A DNA stretch of 64,000 bases from Betaproteobacteria bacterium. GTDB lineage: Bacteria > Pseudomonadota > Gammaproteobacteria > Burkholderiales > Burkholderiaceae_C. Shown piece after piece: positions 18,659-33,230 of this stretch. Both the position numbers and the translations under genes were made by a program. Within the stretch, counting starts at the first letter, position 1, and each line of letters begins with the position of its first letter. The stretch is taken from NCBI GenBank assembly GCA_947453725.1, contig CANGHH010000008.1:146170-210169 (forward strand), read 5' to 3'. The notes beneath the pieces were generated by a model. It did no database searches. It saw nothing but the letters and a program-made list of their open reading frames with translations, and was not told where the DNA came from.

Positions 18659-19066
18659 ATGAACAGCAAACCCACCCTCGCCCTTTCCGACCTTCGCGCC
18701 ATGGCCGCCGCCGCCGAAGCCGAAGCCACCCAGCACGGCTGGGCCGTCACCATCGCCATCGTCGACGACGGCGGCCACCTGCTGTGGCTGCAGCGGCTCG
18801 ACGGCGCCGCGCCGATATCGGCCGAAATCGCCCCGGCCAAGGCCCGCACCGCCGCCGTCGGCCGCCGCGAGAGCAAGGTCTACGAGGACATGATCAACCA
18901 GGGCCGCGTGTCCTTCCTGAGCGCACCGACGCTGAGCGGCCTGCTCGAAGGCGGCGTGCCCATCCTGGCCGACGGCCACTGCGTGGGCGCCATCGGCGTC
19001 AGCGGCGTCAAGTCGGCCGAAGATGCGCAGATCGCGCGCGCCGGCATTGCGGCGCTGAAGGCCTGA
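18659..19066 (+). CDS. GlcG/HbpS-type heme-degrading-domain family protein
   Basis: 135 residues. The family pattern is complete: [79 protein letters not shown] and a final [13 protein letters not shown]. Members are small cytosolic or exported proteins; HbpS binds heme, and GlcG accompanies glycolate oxidase without known activity. No signal peptide is seen. The start at 18659 is preceded by GGGGG close to the ATG. It is an isolated gene between the BI-1 gene and carAB. Function is not predictable beyond the family. Confidence 0.85.
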   Translation: MNSKPTLALSDLRAMAAAAEAEATQHGWAVTIAIVDDGGHLLWLQRLDGAAPISAEIAPAKARTAAVGRRESKVYEDMINQGRVSFLSAPTLSGLLEGGVPILADGHCVGAIGVSGVKSAEDAQIARAGIAALKA

Positions 19067-19084
19067 ACCAGGGGTTAGCCCCAG

Positions 19085-19207
19085 CCGCCGGCTATACTCC
19101 GGCGGTTTACCCGCTAACTGCGCAGCGCTCAAGAAACTCCGTCGTTGGATCCCCTCGCGGGCCTTTGAACCCGCTCTGAACCCCCTGCGGCGACCGTCCC
19201 GGTCGCC
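19085..19207 (+). promoter_or_regulatory. carA upstream region with two stable hairpins
   Basis: The 196-bp gap before carA holds CCGCCGG (19085-19091) and CCGGCGG (19099-19105) around CTATACT, where TATACT could be a -10. A second hairpin GGCGACCG-TCC-CGGTCGCC lies at 19189-19207, about 55 nt before the GTG start. Neither is followed by a T-run. Such a structured leader would suit control of the carbamoyl-phosphate operon by pyrimidines or arginine, but no specific riboswitch or operator was recognised. Confidence 0.4.
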
Positions 19208-19262
19208 GGATCGCAACAGGGCGGCCGGAGTCGATGAGCGCGCGAACCCCGGAGCCTTACCT

Positions 19263-23686
<4,424 letters not shown>

Positions 23687-23728
23687 AGCGCTTCGGGCTG
23701 ATGCTGATGCACGGCCCGGCCGCAGCGC

Positions 23729-23783
23729 TAAACTTCGTCACACGCCGTCCGCCGCAGGTCGCCCCCACGGGTTCCTGCGGCGG
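23729..23783 (+). promoter_or_regulatory. greA leader: -10-like TAAACT and a strong hairpin
   Basis: TAAACT (23729-23734) lies about 85 nt before greA. Within the leader, CCGCCGCAGG (23749-23758) pairs perfectly with CCTGCGGCGG (23774-23783) across a 15-nt loop. The hairpin ends 35 nt before the ATG and is followed by TCTCACTTTG, a weak U-rich stretch. In E. coli the greA leader is terminated early to give the small RNA GraL. Whether this hairpin acts in the same way is unknown. Confidence 0.4.
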
Positions 23784-23818
23784 TCTCACTTTGCACCCGC
23801 CCCATCCAAGCCCCTGCC

Positions 23819-24295
23819 ATGCTCACCATTCCCCTGACCCAACGCGGCGCCGAGTTGTTGAAGAAAGAGTTGCACCAGCTCAAGTCCGTCGAACGCCATG
23901 CGGTGATCCAGGCGATCTCCGAGGCGCGCGCCCAGGGCGACCTTTCCGAGAACGCCGAGTACGAGGCGGCCAAGGACAAGCAGGGCTTCATCGAAGGCCG
24001 CATCAAGGAACTGGAAAGCAAGCTGGCGGCGGCCCAGGTCATCGAGCCTTCCAGCCTGGACGCCGACGGCAAGATCGTGTTCGGCTCGACGGTGGACCTG
24101 GAAGACGAGGACAGCGGCGCCAAGGTCACCTACCAGATCGTCGGTGACGACGAGGCCGACCTGAAGCTCGGCCTGGTCTCGATCAGCAGCCCGATCGCCC
24201 GCGCGCTGATCGGCAAGGAAGCTGGTGACGTGGCCGAGGTGCAGGCCCCGGGCGGTCTGCGCCGCTGGGAAGTCATGGGCGTGCGTTACGCCTGA
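23819..24295 (+). CDS. greA: Transcription elongation factor GreA
   Basis: 158 residues, the standard length. The N-terminal coiled coil carries the acidic tip motif SEARAQGDLSENAEYEAAKDKQ (shown across two turns; key residues D41, E44 region). The C-terminal FKBP-like domain includes VFGSTVDLEDEDSGAKVTYQ, ISSPIARALIGKEAGD and a closing EVMGVRYA. GreA binds RNA polymerase's secondary channel and stimulates cleavage of backtracked RNA. It is followed after 13 bp by the DUF4149 gene. Confidence 0.97.
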   Translation: MLTIPLTQRGAELLKKELHQLKSVERHAVIQAISEARAQGDLSENAEYEAAKDKQGFIEGRIKELESKLAAAQVIEPSSLDADGKIVFGSTVDLEDEDSGAKVTYQIVGDDEADLKLGLVSISSPIARALIGKEAGDVAEVQAPGGLRRWEVMGVRYA

Positions 24296-24308
24296 TGGCC
24301 GCGCTGTG

Positions 24309-24764
24309 ATGGCGCCGTTGTTCGAAGGCGCGCGGCGCCTGCTGCCGGGCCTGTGGGCCGGCTTTCTGCTGTGCGTGGCGGCGGTGGCTACGCCGGCGGC
24401 CTTTGCGGTGCTGCTGCCGGCCGACGCGGGGCGTGTCGCCGCGCGCATCCTGGCGCAGGAAGCCAGCGTCAGTCTGGTCGTCGGGGCGCTGCTGCTGGCG
24501 CTGGAACGGGCCCGGGCACGGCGTGCGGCCGCAGTGGGGCAGGGCAGTCAGTTCTCGACCGGCATGGTGCTGGCGCTGGGCGCCGTCTTTTGCACCGTGC
24601 TGGGCTACCACGGCGTGCAGACGCAACTCCCGGCCGCGCGGCTGGGCCAGGGGACTTTGAGCTTTGGCCAGTTGCACGCCGTCAGCGCATTGTTCTTCGG
24701 CGTCAAGGGGCTCCTGGTGCTGGCGCTGGCATGGCGGGCTGGTGCCGCGCGTGCTCAGCCCTGA
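24309..24764 (+). CDS. DUF4149 domain-containing membrane protein
   Basis: 151 residues from ATG 24309. Four hydrophobic segments are visible: LPGLWAGFLLCVAAVATPAAF near residue 12, the EASVSLVVGALLLALE region, MVLALGAVFCTVLGYHGVQ and a final FFGVKGLLVLALAWR. The pattern and the position right after greA match DUF4149 proteins of Burkholderiales. No function is known. It is probably cotranscribed with greA and convergent with yhbY. Confidence 0.78.
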   Translation: MAPLFEGARRLLPGLWAGFLLCVAAVATPAAFAVLLPADAGRVAARILAQEASVSLVVGALLLALERARARRAAAVGQGSQFSTGMVLALGAVFCTVLGYHGVQTQLPAARLGQGTLSFGQLHAVSALFFGVKGLLVLALAWRAGAARAQP

Positions 24765-24828
24765 CGGGTGAACCCGCGTCTGGGCCTTCGGCAGGCGTTC
24801 GCGTCCTTCCTGGCGCTCACGTCCAGCC

Positions 24829-25302
24829 TCAGTCCTGCTGCTTCTTCTTGACGCTGGTCACGCGCTGGCGCACGCGCTTGATCTGGCCGCCCGGGGTGAC
24901 GCGTTCGTTGCCGAAGACCTTGATCTTCTTCACCGTGGCGCGGTGGTTGCCGCTCTTGGAAAAGCTCACCACCTTGACCGTGCGCGGGCCGGGCTGGCGG
25001 TCGTCGCGATCAGCCTTCTCCTTCGGCGGAATCGGCCGCCACAGCACCAGCAGCTTGCCGATGTGCTGGATCGGCGCGGCGCCCAACTGGTCGGCCAGCG
25101 TGGCCAGCATCGCTTCGCGGGCCGGCCGATCGTCGGAAAAAACGCGGATCTTGATCAGTCCGTGGGCGTTCAGCGCGTGATCGACTTCCTTCTCGACGCC
25201 AGGCGTCAGGCCCTCGCCACCGATCATCACGACGGGGTCCAGGTGGTGGGCTTCGGAGCGGTGCTCCTTGCGTTGGGCGGGGGAGAGCTGTATGGCGGTC
25301 AT
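24829..25302 (-). CDS. yhbY: YhbY / CRS1-CRM ribosome assembly RNA-binding protein with C-terminal extension
   Basis: 157 residues. The CRM fold occupies about residues 5-95: [45 protein letters not shown] and the conserved [13 protein letters not shown]. coli YhbY ends near residue 97. Here about 60 extra Lys/Arg-rich residues follow ([19 protein letters not shown] and so on), probably an additional RNA-contact tail. YhbY associates with pre-50S particles. The gene is divergent from rlmE with only 20 bp between the two start codons. Confidence 0.9.
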   Translation of the reverse strand: MTAIQLSPAQRKEHRSEAHHLDPVVMIGGEGLTPGVEKEVDHALNAHGLIKIRVFSDDRPAREAMLATLADQLGAAPIQHIGKLLVLWRPIPPKEKADRDDRQPGPRTVKVVSFSKSGNHRATVKKIKVFGNERVTPGGQIKRVRQRVTSVKKKQQD

Positions 25303-25322
25303 CGCCGTATTATCGGTCGATC
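25303..25322. promoter_or_regulatory. 20-bp divergent promoter zone yhbY/rlmE with overlapping -10 elements
   Basis: The entire space between the two opposing ATGs is 20 bp. On the plus strand TATTAT (25308-25313) ends 9 nt before the rlmE ATG. On the minus strand GATAAT (25316-25311) ends 8 nt before the yhbY start base. The two -10 hexamers overlap, and each -35 would lie inside or next to the opposite coding region. Both messages are predicted to be nearly leaderless and possibly mutually exclusive. Confidence 0.5.
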
Positions 25323-25982
25323 ATGAAAGTTATCAGTCAAAGCAAGAAAATCAACAAGGCGTGGGTTCACGAACACGCCAGCGACCCCTACGTGAAGATG
25401 GCCAAGCGCGATGGCTATCGAGCCCGCGCCGCCTACAAGCTGAAGGAGATCGACGAGACCTTCAAGCTGCTCAAGCCGGGTCAGGTGGTGGTTGACCTGG
25501 GAGCCACGCCGGGCGCCTGGTGCCAGTACCTGCGGCGTAAGTTCGCCCAGGGCGGGGCGGCGGTGGGGCAACTCAACGGCAGCATCCTCGCGCTCGACGT
25601 GCTGGATTTCGAGCCCATCGAGGGTGTCACCTTCATCCAGGGCGACTTCCGAGAGGACGAGGTGTTGCAGGCGCTGGTCAAGGAACTCGATGGCCGGGCT
25701 GTGGACGTGGTGGTGTCGGACATGGCGCCCAATCTGTCGGGCATCGCTGCCACCGACGCCGCGCGCATCTCGCACCTGATCGAGCTGGCGGTCGATTTCT
25801 CGACCAAGCACCTGCGCCCCGACGGCGCACTGGTCTGCAAGATCTTCCATGGCGGCGCCTACGCACCGATGGTGGCGCTGTTCAAGGAGACCTTCCGCGT
25901 CGTCAAGCCGATCAAGCCCAAGGCCTCGCGCGACAAGTCCTCAGAGACCTTTCTGGTCGGCGTGGGTCTCAAGTCGCGCTAA
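25323..25982 (+). CDS. rlmE: 23S rRNA (uridine-2552-2'-O)-methyltransferase RlmE (FtsJ/RrmJ)
   Basis: 219 residues. The family pattern is complete: [27 protein letters not shown], with the catalytic Lys in SRAAYKL position; the SAM motif [31 protein letters not shown] with the catalytic Asp; and a late Lys-Phe-Glu region ([13 protein letters not shown]). It methylates U2552 in the A-loop of the large subunit. The pair rlmE-ftsH is conserved across proteobacteria, and ftsH follows here after 184 bp. Confidence 0.96.
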   Translation: MKVISQSKKINKAWVHEHASDPYVKMAKRDGYRARAAYKLKEIDETFKLLKPGQVVVDLGATPGAWCQYLRRKFAQGGAAVGQLNGSILALDVLDFEPIEGVTFIQGDFREDEVLQALVKELDGRAVDVVVSDMAPNLSGIAATDAARISHLIELAVDFSTKHLRPDGALVCKIFHGGAYAPMVALFKETFRVVKPIKPKASRDKSSETFLVGVGLKSR

Positions 25983-26166
25983 GGTCAGCGTGCCTGTTCG
26001 ACTGGGCGAGCGACAAGGCCAAGGGCATCGTGGCGTCATCGGGGTGGATTCCCCCGTTGATGCGGGCTTGCAGCGCCTTGACTAATCTAGAATCGAACGC
26101 ACATACCGTGGAACGCAGTGCGTCGGGCCCGCCGCGCTGTACCGCTGAAATGAAGAAGGAGCCGCG

Positions 26167-28074
<1,908 letters not shown>

Positions 28075-28102
28075 CCTTCAAACTCCGGATCCGTCCGGTT
28101 GC

Positions 28103-28127
28103 GAGCGGGGCTGCGGCCCCGCTCGGT
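28103..28127 (+). terminator. Possible terminator or attenuator between ftsH and folP
   Basis: GAGCGGGGC (28103-28111) and GCCCCGCTC (28116-28124) form a perfect 9-bp stem with a TGCG tetraloop, followed by GGTGTTT. The U-tract is weak, so partial termination is more likely than full, and folP starts 20 bp later. Confidence 0.5.
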
Positions 28128-28144
28128 GTTTCCGAGGCACCTGG

Positions 28145-29002
28145 ATGGACAGCCCCAGCCACTGGCAAACCGCGCGCTTCCGCCTAGCGCTGAACCGTCC
28201 GCGCGTGATGGGCATCGTCAATGCCACGCCCGATTCCTTTTCCGATGGCGGTCGGCACGCCAGTGCCGGCGCGGCCATCGCGCATTGCGAGCAGCTGCTG
28301 CGCGAAGGCGCCGATCTGCTGGACATCGGTGGGGAATCGACGCGGCCCGGTTCGCAGGCGCCCGGCGACGAGGAGGAATTGCAGCGCGTGCTGCCGGTCC
28401 TGCGGGCGGCGGTCACGATGGGCGTGCCGGTCTCGGTCGACACCAGTTCGCCGCGCGTGATGGCCGAGGCGCTGGCACTGGGGGTGGACATCGTCAACGA
28501 TGTGCGCGCTTTGCGCCGGCCGGGTGCGCTGGCCTGCGTCGCGGCGCATCCGCAGGCTGGCGTCTGCCTGATGCACCTGCGTGGCGAACCCGACACGATG
28601 CTGGGCTTCGCCGATTACGGCGACGTGCTGGCCGAGGTGCGCGACTTCCTGTGCGAGCGTGCGCTGGCCGTCGAAGCGGCCGGTGTGGCGCGCGAACGCA
28701 TCGCCATCGACCCGGGCATCGGCTTTGCCAAGCAGCCCGGGCACAACCTGGCCTTGCTGAAGCGCCAGAGCGAGTTGTGCGGCTTGGGCTGGCCGCTGCT
28801 GGTTGGGTGGTCGCGCAAGGGCACGCTGGGCCTGTTGACGGGCCGTCCTGTCGCCCAGCGCAGTGCCGCCAGCGTCGCTGCGGCGCTGCTGGCGGCCCAG
28901 CGTGGCGCGTCGATCCTGCGCGTGCACGACGTGGCGGCCACCGTGGACGCCCTGAAGGTCTGGCAGGCGGTCGAAACCGGCATCATCGGCGCTGCCCTCT
29001 GA
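28145..29002 (+). CDS. folP: Dihydropteroate synthase
   Basis: 285 residues. Diagnostic motifs are [16 protein letters not shown] (pABA/pterin-pyrophosphate loop 1), [12 protein letters not shown] (loop 2), [50 protein letters not shown] and [11 protein letters not shown]. It condenses para-aminobenzoate with the pterin pyrophosphate in folate synthesis and is the sulfonamide target. The order ftsH-folP-glmM is a widely conserved block. Confidence 0.97.
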   Translation: MDSPSHWQTARFRLALNRPRVMGIVNATPDSFSDGGRHASAGAAIAHCEQLLREGADLLDIGGESTRPGSQAPGDEEELQRVLPVLRAAVTMGVPVSVDTSSPRVMAEALALGVDIVNDVRALRRPGALACVAAHPQAGVCLMHLRGEPDTMLGFADYGDVLAEVRDFLCERALAVEAAGVARERIAIDPGIGFAKQPGHNLALLKRQSELCGLGWPLLVGWSRKGTLGLLTGRPVAQRSAASVAAALLAAQRGASILRVHDVAATVDALKVWQAVETGIIGAAL

Positions 29003-29087
29003 GTCCACACCGATCAGCACGGGCCAGCTGCAGCCCGGCGTCGGGCCGCCGGCGCAGCAGTCAGAATTGGCAGCGAGGAACAAGCAC

Positions 29088-30422
29088 ATGAGCAGAAGCT
29101 ATTTCGGTACCGACGGCATCCGAGGCACGGTGGGCCAGCCGCCCATCACGCCTGACTTCATGCTGCGCCTGGGCCATGCGGTGGGCCAGGTGTTGCGCCG
29201 CCATGTGCCGCGGCCGACGGTGCTGATCGGCAAGGACACGCGCATCTCCGGCTACATGCTCGAGTCGTCGCTGGAGGCCGGCTTCGCATCGGCCGGTGTC
29301 GATGTGCTGCTCAGCGGCCCGCTGCCGACGCCTGGCGTGGCTTACCTGACGCGAGCGCTGAGGCTGGACCTGGGGGTGGTGATCAGCGCCTCGCACAACG
29401 CCTACATGGACAACGGCGTCAAGTTCTTCTCGGCGCGCGGCGAGAAGCTGCCCGACGATTGGGAAGTCGATGTCGAGGCCGAGATCCTCAAGGATCCGTC
29501 CTGGGTGGACTCGGCCAGCCTGGGCAAGGCTCGTCGCCTGGAAGATGCCCGCGGGCGCTACATCGAGTTCTGCAAGGGGACCGTCCCGCACACGCTGTCC
29601 CTTCGGGGCATGAAGATCGTCATCGACGCAGCGAATGGTGCGGCCTACCACGTCGCGCCGGACGTCTTCCACGAGTTGGGCGCCACCGTCGTCACCATCG
29701 GCTGCAGCCCGAATGGCTTGAACATCAACGCGGGCGTGGGTGCCACCTCGCCGCAGGCCCTGGTGGCGGCGGTGGCCGAGCACCGCGCCGACTATGGCGT
29801 GGCGCTGGACGGCGACGCCGACCGCCTGCAACTGGTCGACGCGCAGGGCCGGCTCTACAACGGCGATGAACTGCTCTACGTGATGGCCGCCGACCGGCTG
29901 GCCAAGGGCCAGTCCGTTCCCGGGGTGGTCGGGACGCTGATGACCAATATCGCCGTCGAGCAGGCGCTGAACCGGCTCGACGTGAAACTGGTTCGCGCCA
30001 AGGTCGGTGACCGCTATGTGCTGGAAGAGCTGGTGGCGCGCGGCTGGCAGCTGGGTGGCGAAGGTTCGGGCCATCTGCTGGCGCTGGACCGCCACACCAC
30101 CGGTGACGGCATCGTCAGCGCGTTGCAGATCCTGCAGGCCGTGTGCAGCAAGGGCAGGCCGCTGGCTGACCTGCTGGATGGCGTGACCCTGTACCCGCAG
30201 ACCCTGATCAATGTCCGCCTGCCCGACGGCAGCGACTGGCGGCGCAACGAGGCGCTGGCCGATAGCCAGCGCGCTGCCGAGCGCGATCTCGGTGAGCACG
30301 GCCGGGTACTGATCCGCGCCTCGGGTACCGAGCCCGTGTTGCGGGTGATGGTCGAGGCCCGTGACGCCGAGCTGGGGCGCCGCTGCGCCCAGCGTATGGC
30401 GGCGGCCGCAGCCGCCGGCTGA
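29088..30422 (+). CDS. glmM: Phosphoglucosamine mutase
   Basis: 444 residues. The start [13 protein letters not shown] at 29088 matches the family; an ATG 7 codons upstream is less likely. The phosphoserine loop [14 protein letters not shown] places the active Ser at residue 102, as in E. coli GlmM. The metal loop [13 protein letters not shown] and the substrate region [12 protein letters not shown] follow, and the phosphate-binding [13 protein letters not shown] lies near the end. It converts glucosamine-6-phosphate to glucosamine-1-phosphate for cell-wall precursors. It is convergent with the fasciclin gene, 11 bp apart. Confidence 0.97.
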   Translation: MSRSYFGTDGIRGTVGQPPITPDFMLRLGHAVGQVLRRHVPRPTVLIGKDTRISGYMLESSLEAGFASAGVDVLLSGPLPTPGVAYLTRALRLDLGVVISASHNAYMDNGVKFFSARGEKLPDDWEVDVEAEILKDPSWVDSASLGKARRLEDARGRYIEFCKGTVPHTLSLRGMKIVIDAANGAAYHVAPDVFHELGATVVTIGCSPNGLNINAGVGATSPQALVAAVAEHRADYGVALDGDADRLQLVDAQGRLYNGDELLYVMAADRLAKGQSVPGVVGTLMTNIAVEQALNRLDVKLVRAKVGDRYVLEELVARGWQLGGEGSGHLLALDRHTTGDGIVSALQILQAVCSKGRPLADLLDGVTLYPQTLINVRLPDGSDWRRNEALADSQRAAERDLGEHGRVLIRASGTEPVLRVMVEARDAELGRRCAQRMAAAAAAG

Positions 30423-30433
30423 TCAGCGGGTTC

Positions 30434-30919
30434 TCAGCGCTTGGGCGGCAGCAGCACGCTGTCGACCACGTGAACCACGCCGTTGCTGGCGACGAGGTCG
30501 GGTGTCTGCACCAGGGCTTCTTCGACGGTGACGAAAGTGCCGGCCTTGGACAGCGCCAGGGTCGCGCCGTTGACGGTCTTGGCGTTGCCGGTCGTGACTT
30601 CGGCTGCCAGCACCTTGGCCGGCAACACGTGGTAAGTCAGCACCGCGCGCAGGGCCTCCTTGTCGGCGGCCAGCTTGGCCAGGGCCCCGGCGGGCAGTGC
30701 TTTGAAAGCGGCGTCGCTGGGCGCAAACACGGTGTAGGGGCCAGCGCCGCGCAAGGTATCGGCCAGTCCCGCGTCGCTGATCAGCTTCGAGAGCGTGCCC
30801 AGCTCTGGTGTGCGGGCGATGGTGTCGGTCACCGGCACCGGCTGCGGCAGGCTCGCGCAGCCGGTCAGGGCGATCAGGGCGGCGGCACAGGCCGCGCGCA
30901 GGGTGTTTCTTTTCAGCAT
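30434..30919 (-). CDS. Fasciclin (FAS1) domain lipoprotein
   Basis: 161 residues. The signal LRAACAAALIALTGCASL carries the lipobox LTGC (Cys20), indicating a lipoprotein. A single FAS1 domain follows, with TLSKLISDAGLADTLRGAGPYTVFAPSDAAF (two motifs joined), LRAVLTYHVLPAKV and the closing NGVVHVVDSVLLPP. FAS1 domains mediate adhesion or ligand binding in many exported proteins. Its start codon lies 57 bp from the end of a triple Pho-box-like array read toward this gene, and its neighbour on the other side is pstS. I infer phosphate-starvation expression. The role in phosphate stress is unknown. GGAG precedes the ATG. Confidence 0.9.
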   Translation of the reverse strand: MLKRNTLRAACAAALIALTGCASLPQPVPVTDTIARTPELGTLSKLISDAGLADTLRGAGPYTVFAPSDAAFKALPAGALAKLAADKEALRAVLTYHVLPAKVLAAEVTTGNAKTVNGATLALSKAGTFVTVEEALVQTPDLVASNGVVHVVDSVLLPPKR

Positions 30920-30960
30920 GGTGGAGCACTCCGGTTCGATGACGTTCGATGGCAGCCGGC

Positions 30961-31005
30961 ACGGTATGCGCGCTCTGTGACATTTGCGTGAACAGTCTGT
31001 GACAG
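30961..31005 (-). promoter_or_regulatory. Triple Pho-box half-site array for the fasciclin gene
   Basis: On the minus strand three half-sites lie exactly 11 bp apart: CTGTCAC (31005-30999, 7 of 7), TGTTCAC (30994-30988, 4 of 7) and ATGTCAC (30983-30977, 6 of 7). After 10 nt comes TACCGT (30966-30961) as a weak -10. The last half-site ends 57 bp before the fasciclin ATG. Confidence 0.65.
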
Positions 31006-31010
31006 ACTTC

Positions 31011-31040
31011 AGCGCAATCCAGCGCAATCCAGCGCACGCC
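31011..31040 (+). repeat. Three tandem 10-bp repeats between the two Pho boxes
   Basis: AGCGCAATCC occurs twice in direct tandem (31011-31030), followed by the degenerate copy AGCGCACGCC (31031-31040). The array sits exactly between the fasciclin-facing and the pstS-facing Pho boxes. It may be a spacer or a site for another protein; it is not related to the CTGTCAY half-site. Confidence 0.7.
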
Positions 31041-31055
31041 GCCGCCCCCTGCCGA

Positions 31056-31089
31056 GCGTCACAAACCTGTAATCTGCCACGCTTAGAGT
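31056..31089 (+). promoter_or_regulatory. Pho box and -10 of pstS
   Basis: GCGTCAC (31056-31062) and CTGTAAT (31067-31073) are PhoB half-sites 11 bp apart, with 5 and 6 of 7 matches. Ten nucleotides later TAGAGT (31084-31089) serves as -10. The pstS ATG follows at 31125. The position and the downstream pst-pho operon make PhoB control very likely. Confidence 0.7.
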
Positions 31090-31124
31090 CGCCTCACCGC
31101 AAACACTGTCGCCGAGGCAAGTCC

Positions 31125-32162
31125 ATGACCCTGCTGAATCTCCGCTCCGCTGTCACCGTTGTCACGCTGGCCGCCTGCTCTTTCGCCGCCTTGGCCCAGG
31201 ACGTCACGGGCGCTGGCGCCACCTTCCCGGCGCCGCTGTACGCCAAGTGGGCCGACGCGTACAACAAGGCGACGGGCGCCAAGATCAATTACCAGTCGGT
31301 GGGTTCGGGTGCCGGCCTGCGCCAGATCCGCGGCAAGACCGTGGATTTCGGCGCTTCCGACATGCCGCTGACCGATGCCGAATTGGTGAAGGACGGCCTG
31401 CTGCAGTTTCCCACCGTCATCGGCGGCGTGGTTCCGGTGATCAACGTCAAGGGTATCGCCCCGGGCCAGCTGAAGCTGACTGGCGCCGTGCTCGGCGACA
31501 TCTTCCTGGGCAAGGTCACCAAGTGGAACGACCCGGCCATCGCCAGCCTGAACCCGGGCGTGCCGCTGCCCGACGCCACCATCGCGCCGGTGCGCCGCGC
31601 CGACGGATCGGGTACCACCTTCATCTTCACCAACTACCTGTCGAAGGTGAACGCCGAGTGGAAGGCCAAGGTCGGCGAGAACACGGCCGTCAATTGGCCC
31701 ACTGGCGCGGGTGGCAAGGGCAACGAGGGCGTGGCCTCGTACGTGCAGCGTCTGCCGAATTCGATCGGCTACGTCGAGTACTCCTATGCCAAGACCAACA
31801 AGATGGCTCACGTGGTGATGAAGAACGCCGCCGGCAATTACGTTGCTCCCGATGACCTGACCTTCAAGGCCGCCGCTGCGGGCGCCAACTGGGACAAGTC
31901 CTTCTACCAGATCCTGACCGAGCAACCGGGCAAGGACGCCTGGCCGATCACCGGCGCCACCTTCATCCTGCTGTTCAAGGCGCAGGACAAGCCGGCGCAG
32001 GGTGCTTCCACCTTGAAGTTCTTCGACTGGGCCTACGTCAACGGCGACAAGATGGCGCAGGACCTGGAATACGTGGCCCTGCCGGACGCCGTGAAGGCGC
32101 TCGTGCGCAAGACCTGGGCGGAAGTCAAGGACGGCGCCGGCAAGCCGGTCTCGTTCAAGTAA
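31125..32162 (+). CDS. pstS: Phosphate ABC transporter periplasmic phosphate-binding protein
   Basis: 345 residues. The signal peptide is about residues 1-24 (VTLAACSFAALAQ). The mature start DVTGAGATFPAPLYAKWADAY and the phosphate-site motifs VGSGAGLRQIRGKTVDFGASD (two segments), RRADGSGTTFIFTNYLS and NEGVASYVQ are characteristic of PstS. It captures orthophosphate for PstCAB. The start at 31125 was chosen because the hydrophobic signal begins there; an upstream extension to 30984 would include the Pho box. It is the first gene of pstSCAB-phoU-phoB-phoR. Confidence 0.97.
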   Translation: MTLLNLRSAVTVVTLAACSFAALAQDVTGAGATFPAPLYAKWADAYNKATGAKINYQSVGSGAGLRQIRGKTVDFGASDMPLTDAELVKDGLLQFPTVIGGVVPVINVKGIAPGQLKLTGAVLGDIFLGKVTKWNDPAIASLNPGVPLPDATIAPVRRADGSGTTFIFTNYLSKVNAEWKAKVGENTAVNWPTGAGGKGNEGVASYVQRLPNSIGYVEYSYAKTNKMAHVVMKNAAGNYVAPDDLTFKAAAAGANWDKSFYQILTEQPGKDAWPITGATFILLFKAQDKPAQGASTLKFFDWAYVNGDKMAQDLEYVALPDAVKALVRKTWAEVKDGAGKPVSFK

Positions 32163-32258
32163 GCCGGCAGCGCCGCGACGCTTCTCGAAAAGAAAGGCAT
32201 GCTGGTGGCCGCTACACTGCCCGCAACTCCCTACCAGCCGGAAAAGAAGGGGCTCAGC

Positions 32259-33230
32259 ATGGCCAGTTCGGGGGGCAAGCCGCCGGCACGCAAGCGGCGC
32301 ATGCCGTGGGGTGATCGGGCCTTTTCCATCGCCGCCCACGGTGCAGCCGGGCTCACGCTGGCGCTGCTGGTCGGCATCATCCTGTCGCTGCTGGTGGGTG
32401 CCTGGCCGGCCATTCGCGAGTACGGGCTGAGCTTCCTGTGGCGCACGGAATGGGATCCGGTCAACGACCGCTATGGCGGTCTGGTGATGATCTATGGCAC
32501 CTTGGCCACATCCTTCATCGCACTGCTGATTGCGGTGCCGGTCAGTTTCGGCATCGCGCTCTTCCTGACCGAGCTGTCGCCGAACTGGCTGCGCCGTCCT
32601 CTGGGCGTGGCCATCGAATTGTTGGCCGCCGTGCCGTCGATCGTCTACGGCATGTGGGGCTTGCTGGTGTTTGGTCCGATCCTGGCCGAATACGTGCAAC
32701 AACCGCTGCAGGCGGCCTTCAAGGGTGTTCCGCTGCTCGGTACCCTGGTCTCGGGCCCGCCGGTCGGCATCGGCATCCTGTCAGCCGGCATCATCCTGGC
32801 GATCATGGTGATTCCCTTCATCGCCTCGGTCACGCGCGATGTTTTCCAGACCACGCCGGCGATGTTGAAGGAATCAGCCTACGGCCTGGGTTCGACGACC
32901 TGGGAAGTGGTCTGGCGCGTGGTGCTGCCTTACACCAAGACCGGCGTGGTCGGCGCTGTGATGCTGGGTCTGGGTCGTGCGCTGGGTGAAACCATGGCGG
33001 TGACCTTTGTCATCGGCAACTTCAACCAGTTGAATTCTCTGTCGGTGTTCGAAGCTGCCAACAGCATCACCTCGGCCCTCGCCAATGAGTTCGCCGAGGC
33101 CAACCCCGGACTGCACCAGGCATCGCTGATTTACCTCGGCCTGATCCTGTTCTTCATCACCTTCGTCGTTTTGGCGCTGTCCAAGTGGCTGCTGTCGAGA
33201 CTGCAACGCAACGAGGGCAAACGCACATGA
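32259..33230 (+). CDS. pstC: Phosphate ABC transporter permease PstC
   Basis: 323 residues from ATG 32259, preceded by AAAAGAAGGGG. Six membrane segments are visible. Family motifs include [24 protein letters not shown] (joined motifs), [29 protein letters not shown], and the EAA-type loop [22 protein letters not shown]. PstC and PstA form the channel of the high-affinity phosphate importer. The stop overlaps the pstA start (ATGA at 33227). Confidence 0.96.
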   Translation: MASSGGKPPARKRRMPWGDRAFSIAAHGAAGLTLALLVGIILSLLVGAWPAIREYGLSFLWRTEWDPVNDRYGGLVMIYGTLATSFIALLIAVPVSFGIALFLTELSPNWLRRPLGVAIELLAAVPSIVYGMWGLLVFGPILAEYVQQPLQAAFKGVPLLGTLVSGPPVGIGILSAGIILAIMVIPFIASVTRDVFQTTPAMLKESAYGLGSTTWEVVWRVVLPYTKTGVVGAVMLGLGRALGETMAVTFVIGNFNQLNSLSVFEAANSITSALANEFAEANPGLHQASLIYLGLILFFITFVVLALSKWLLSRLQRNEGKRT

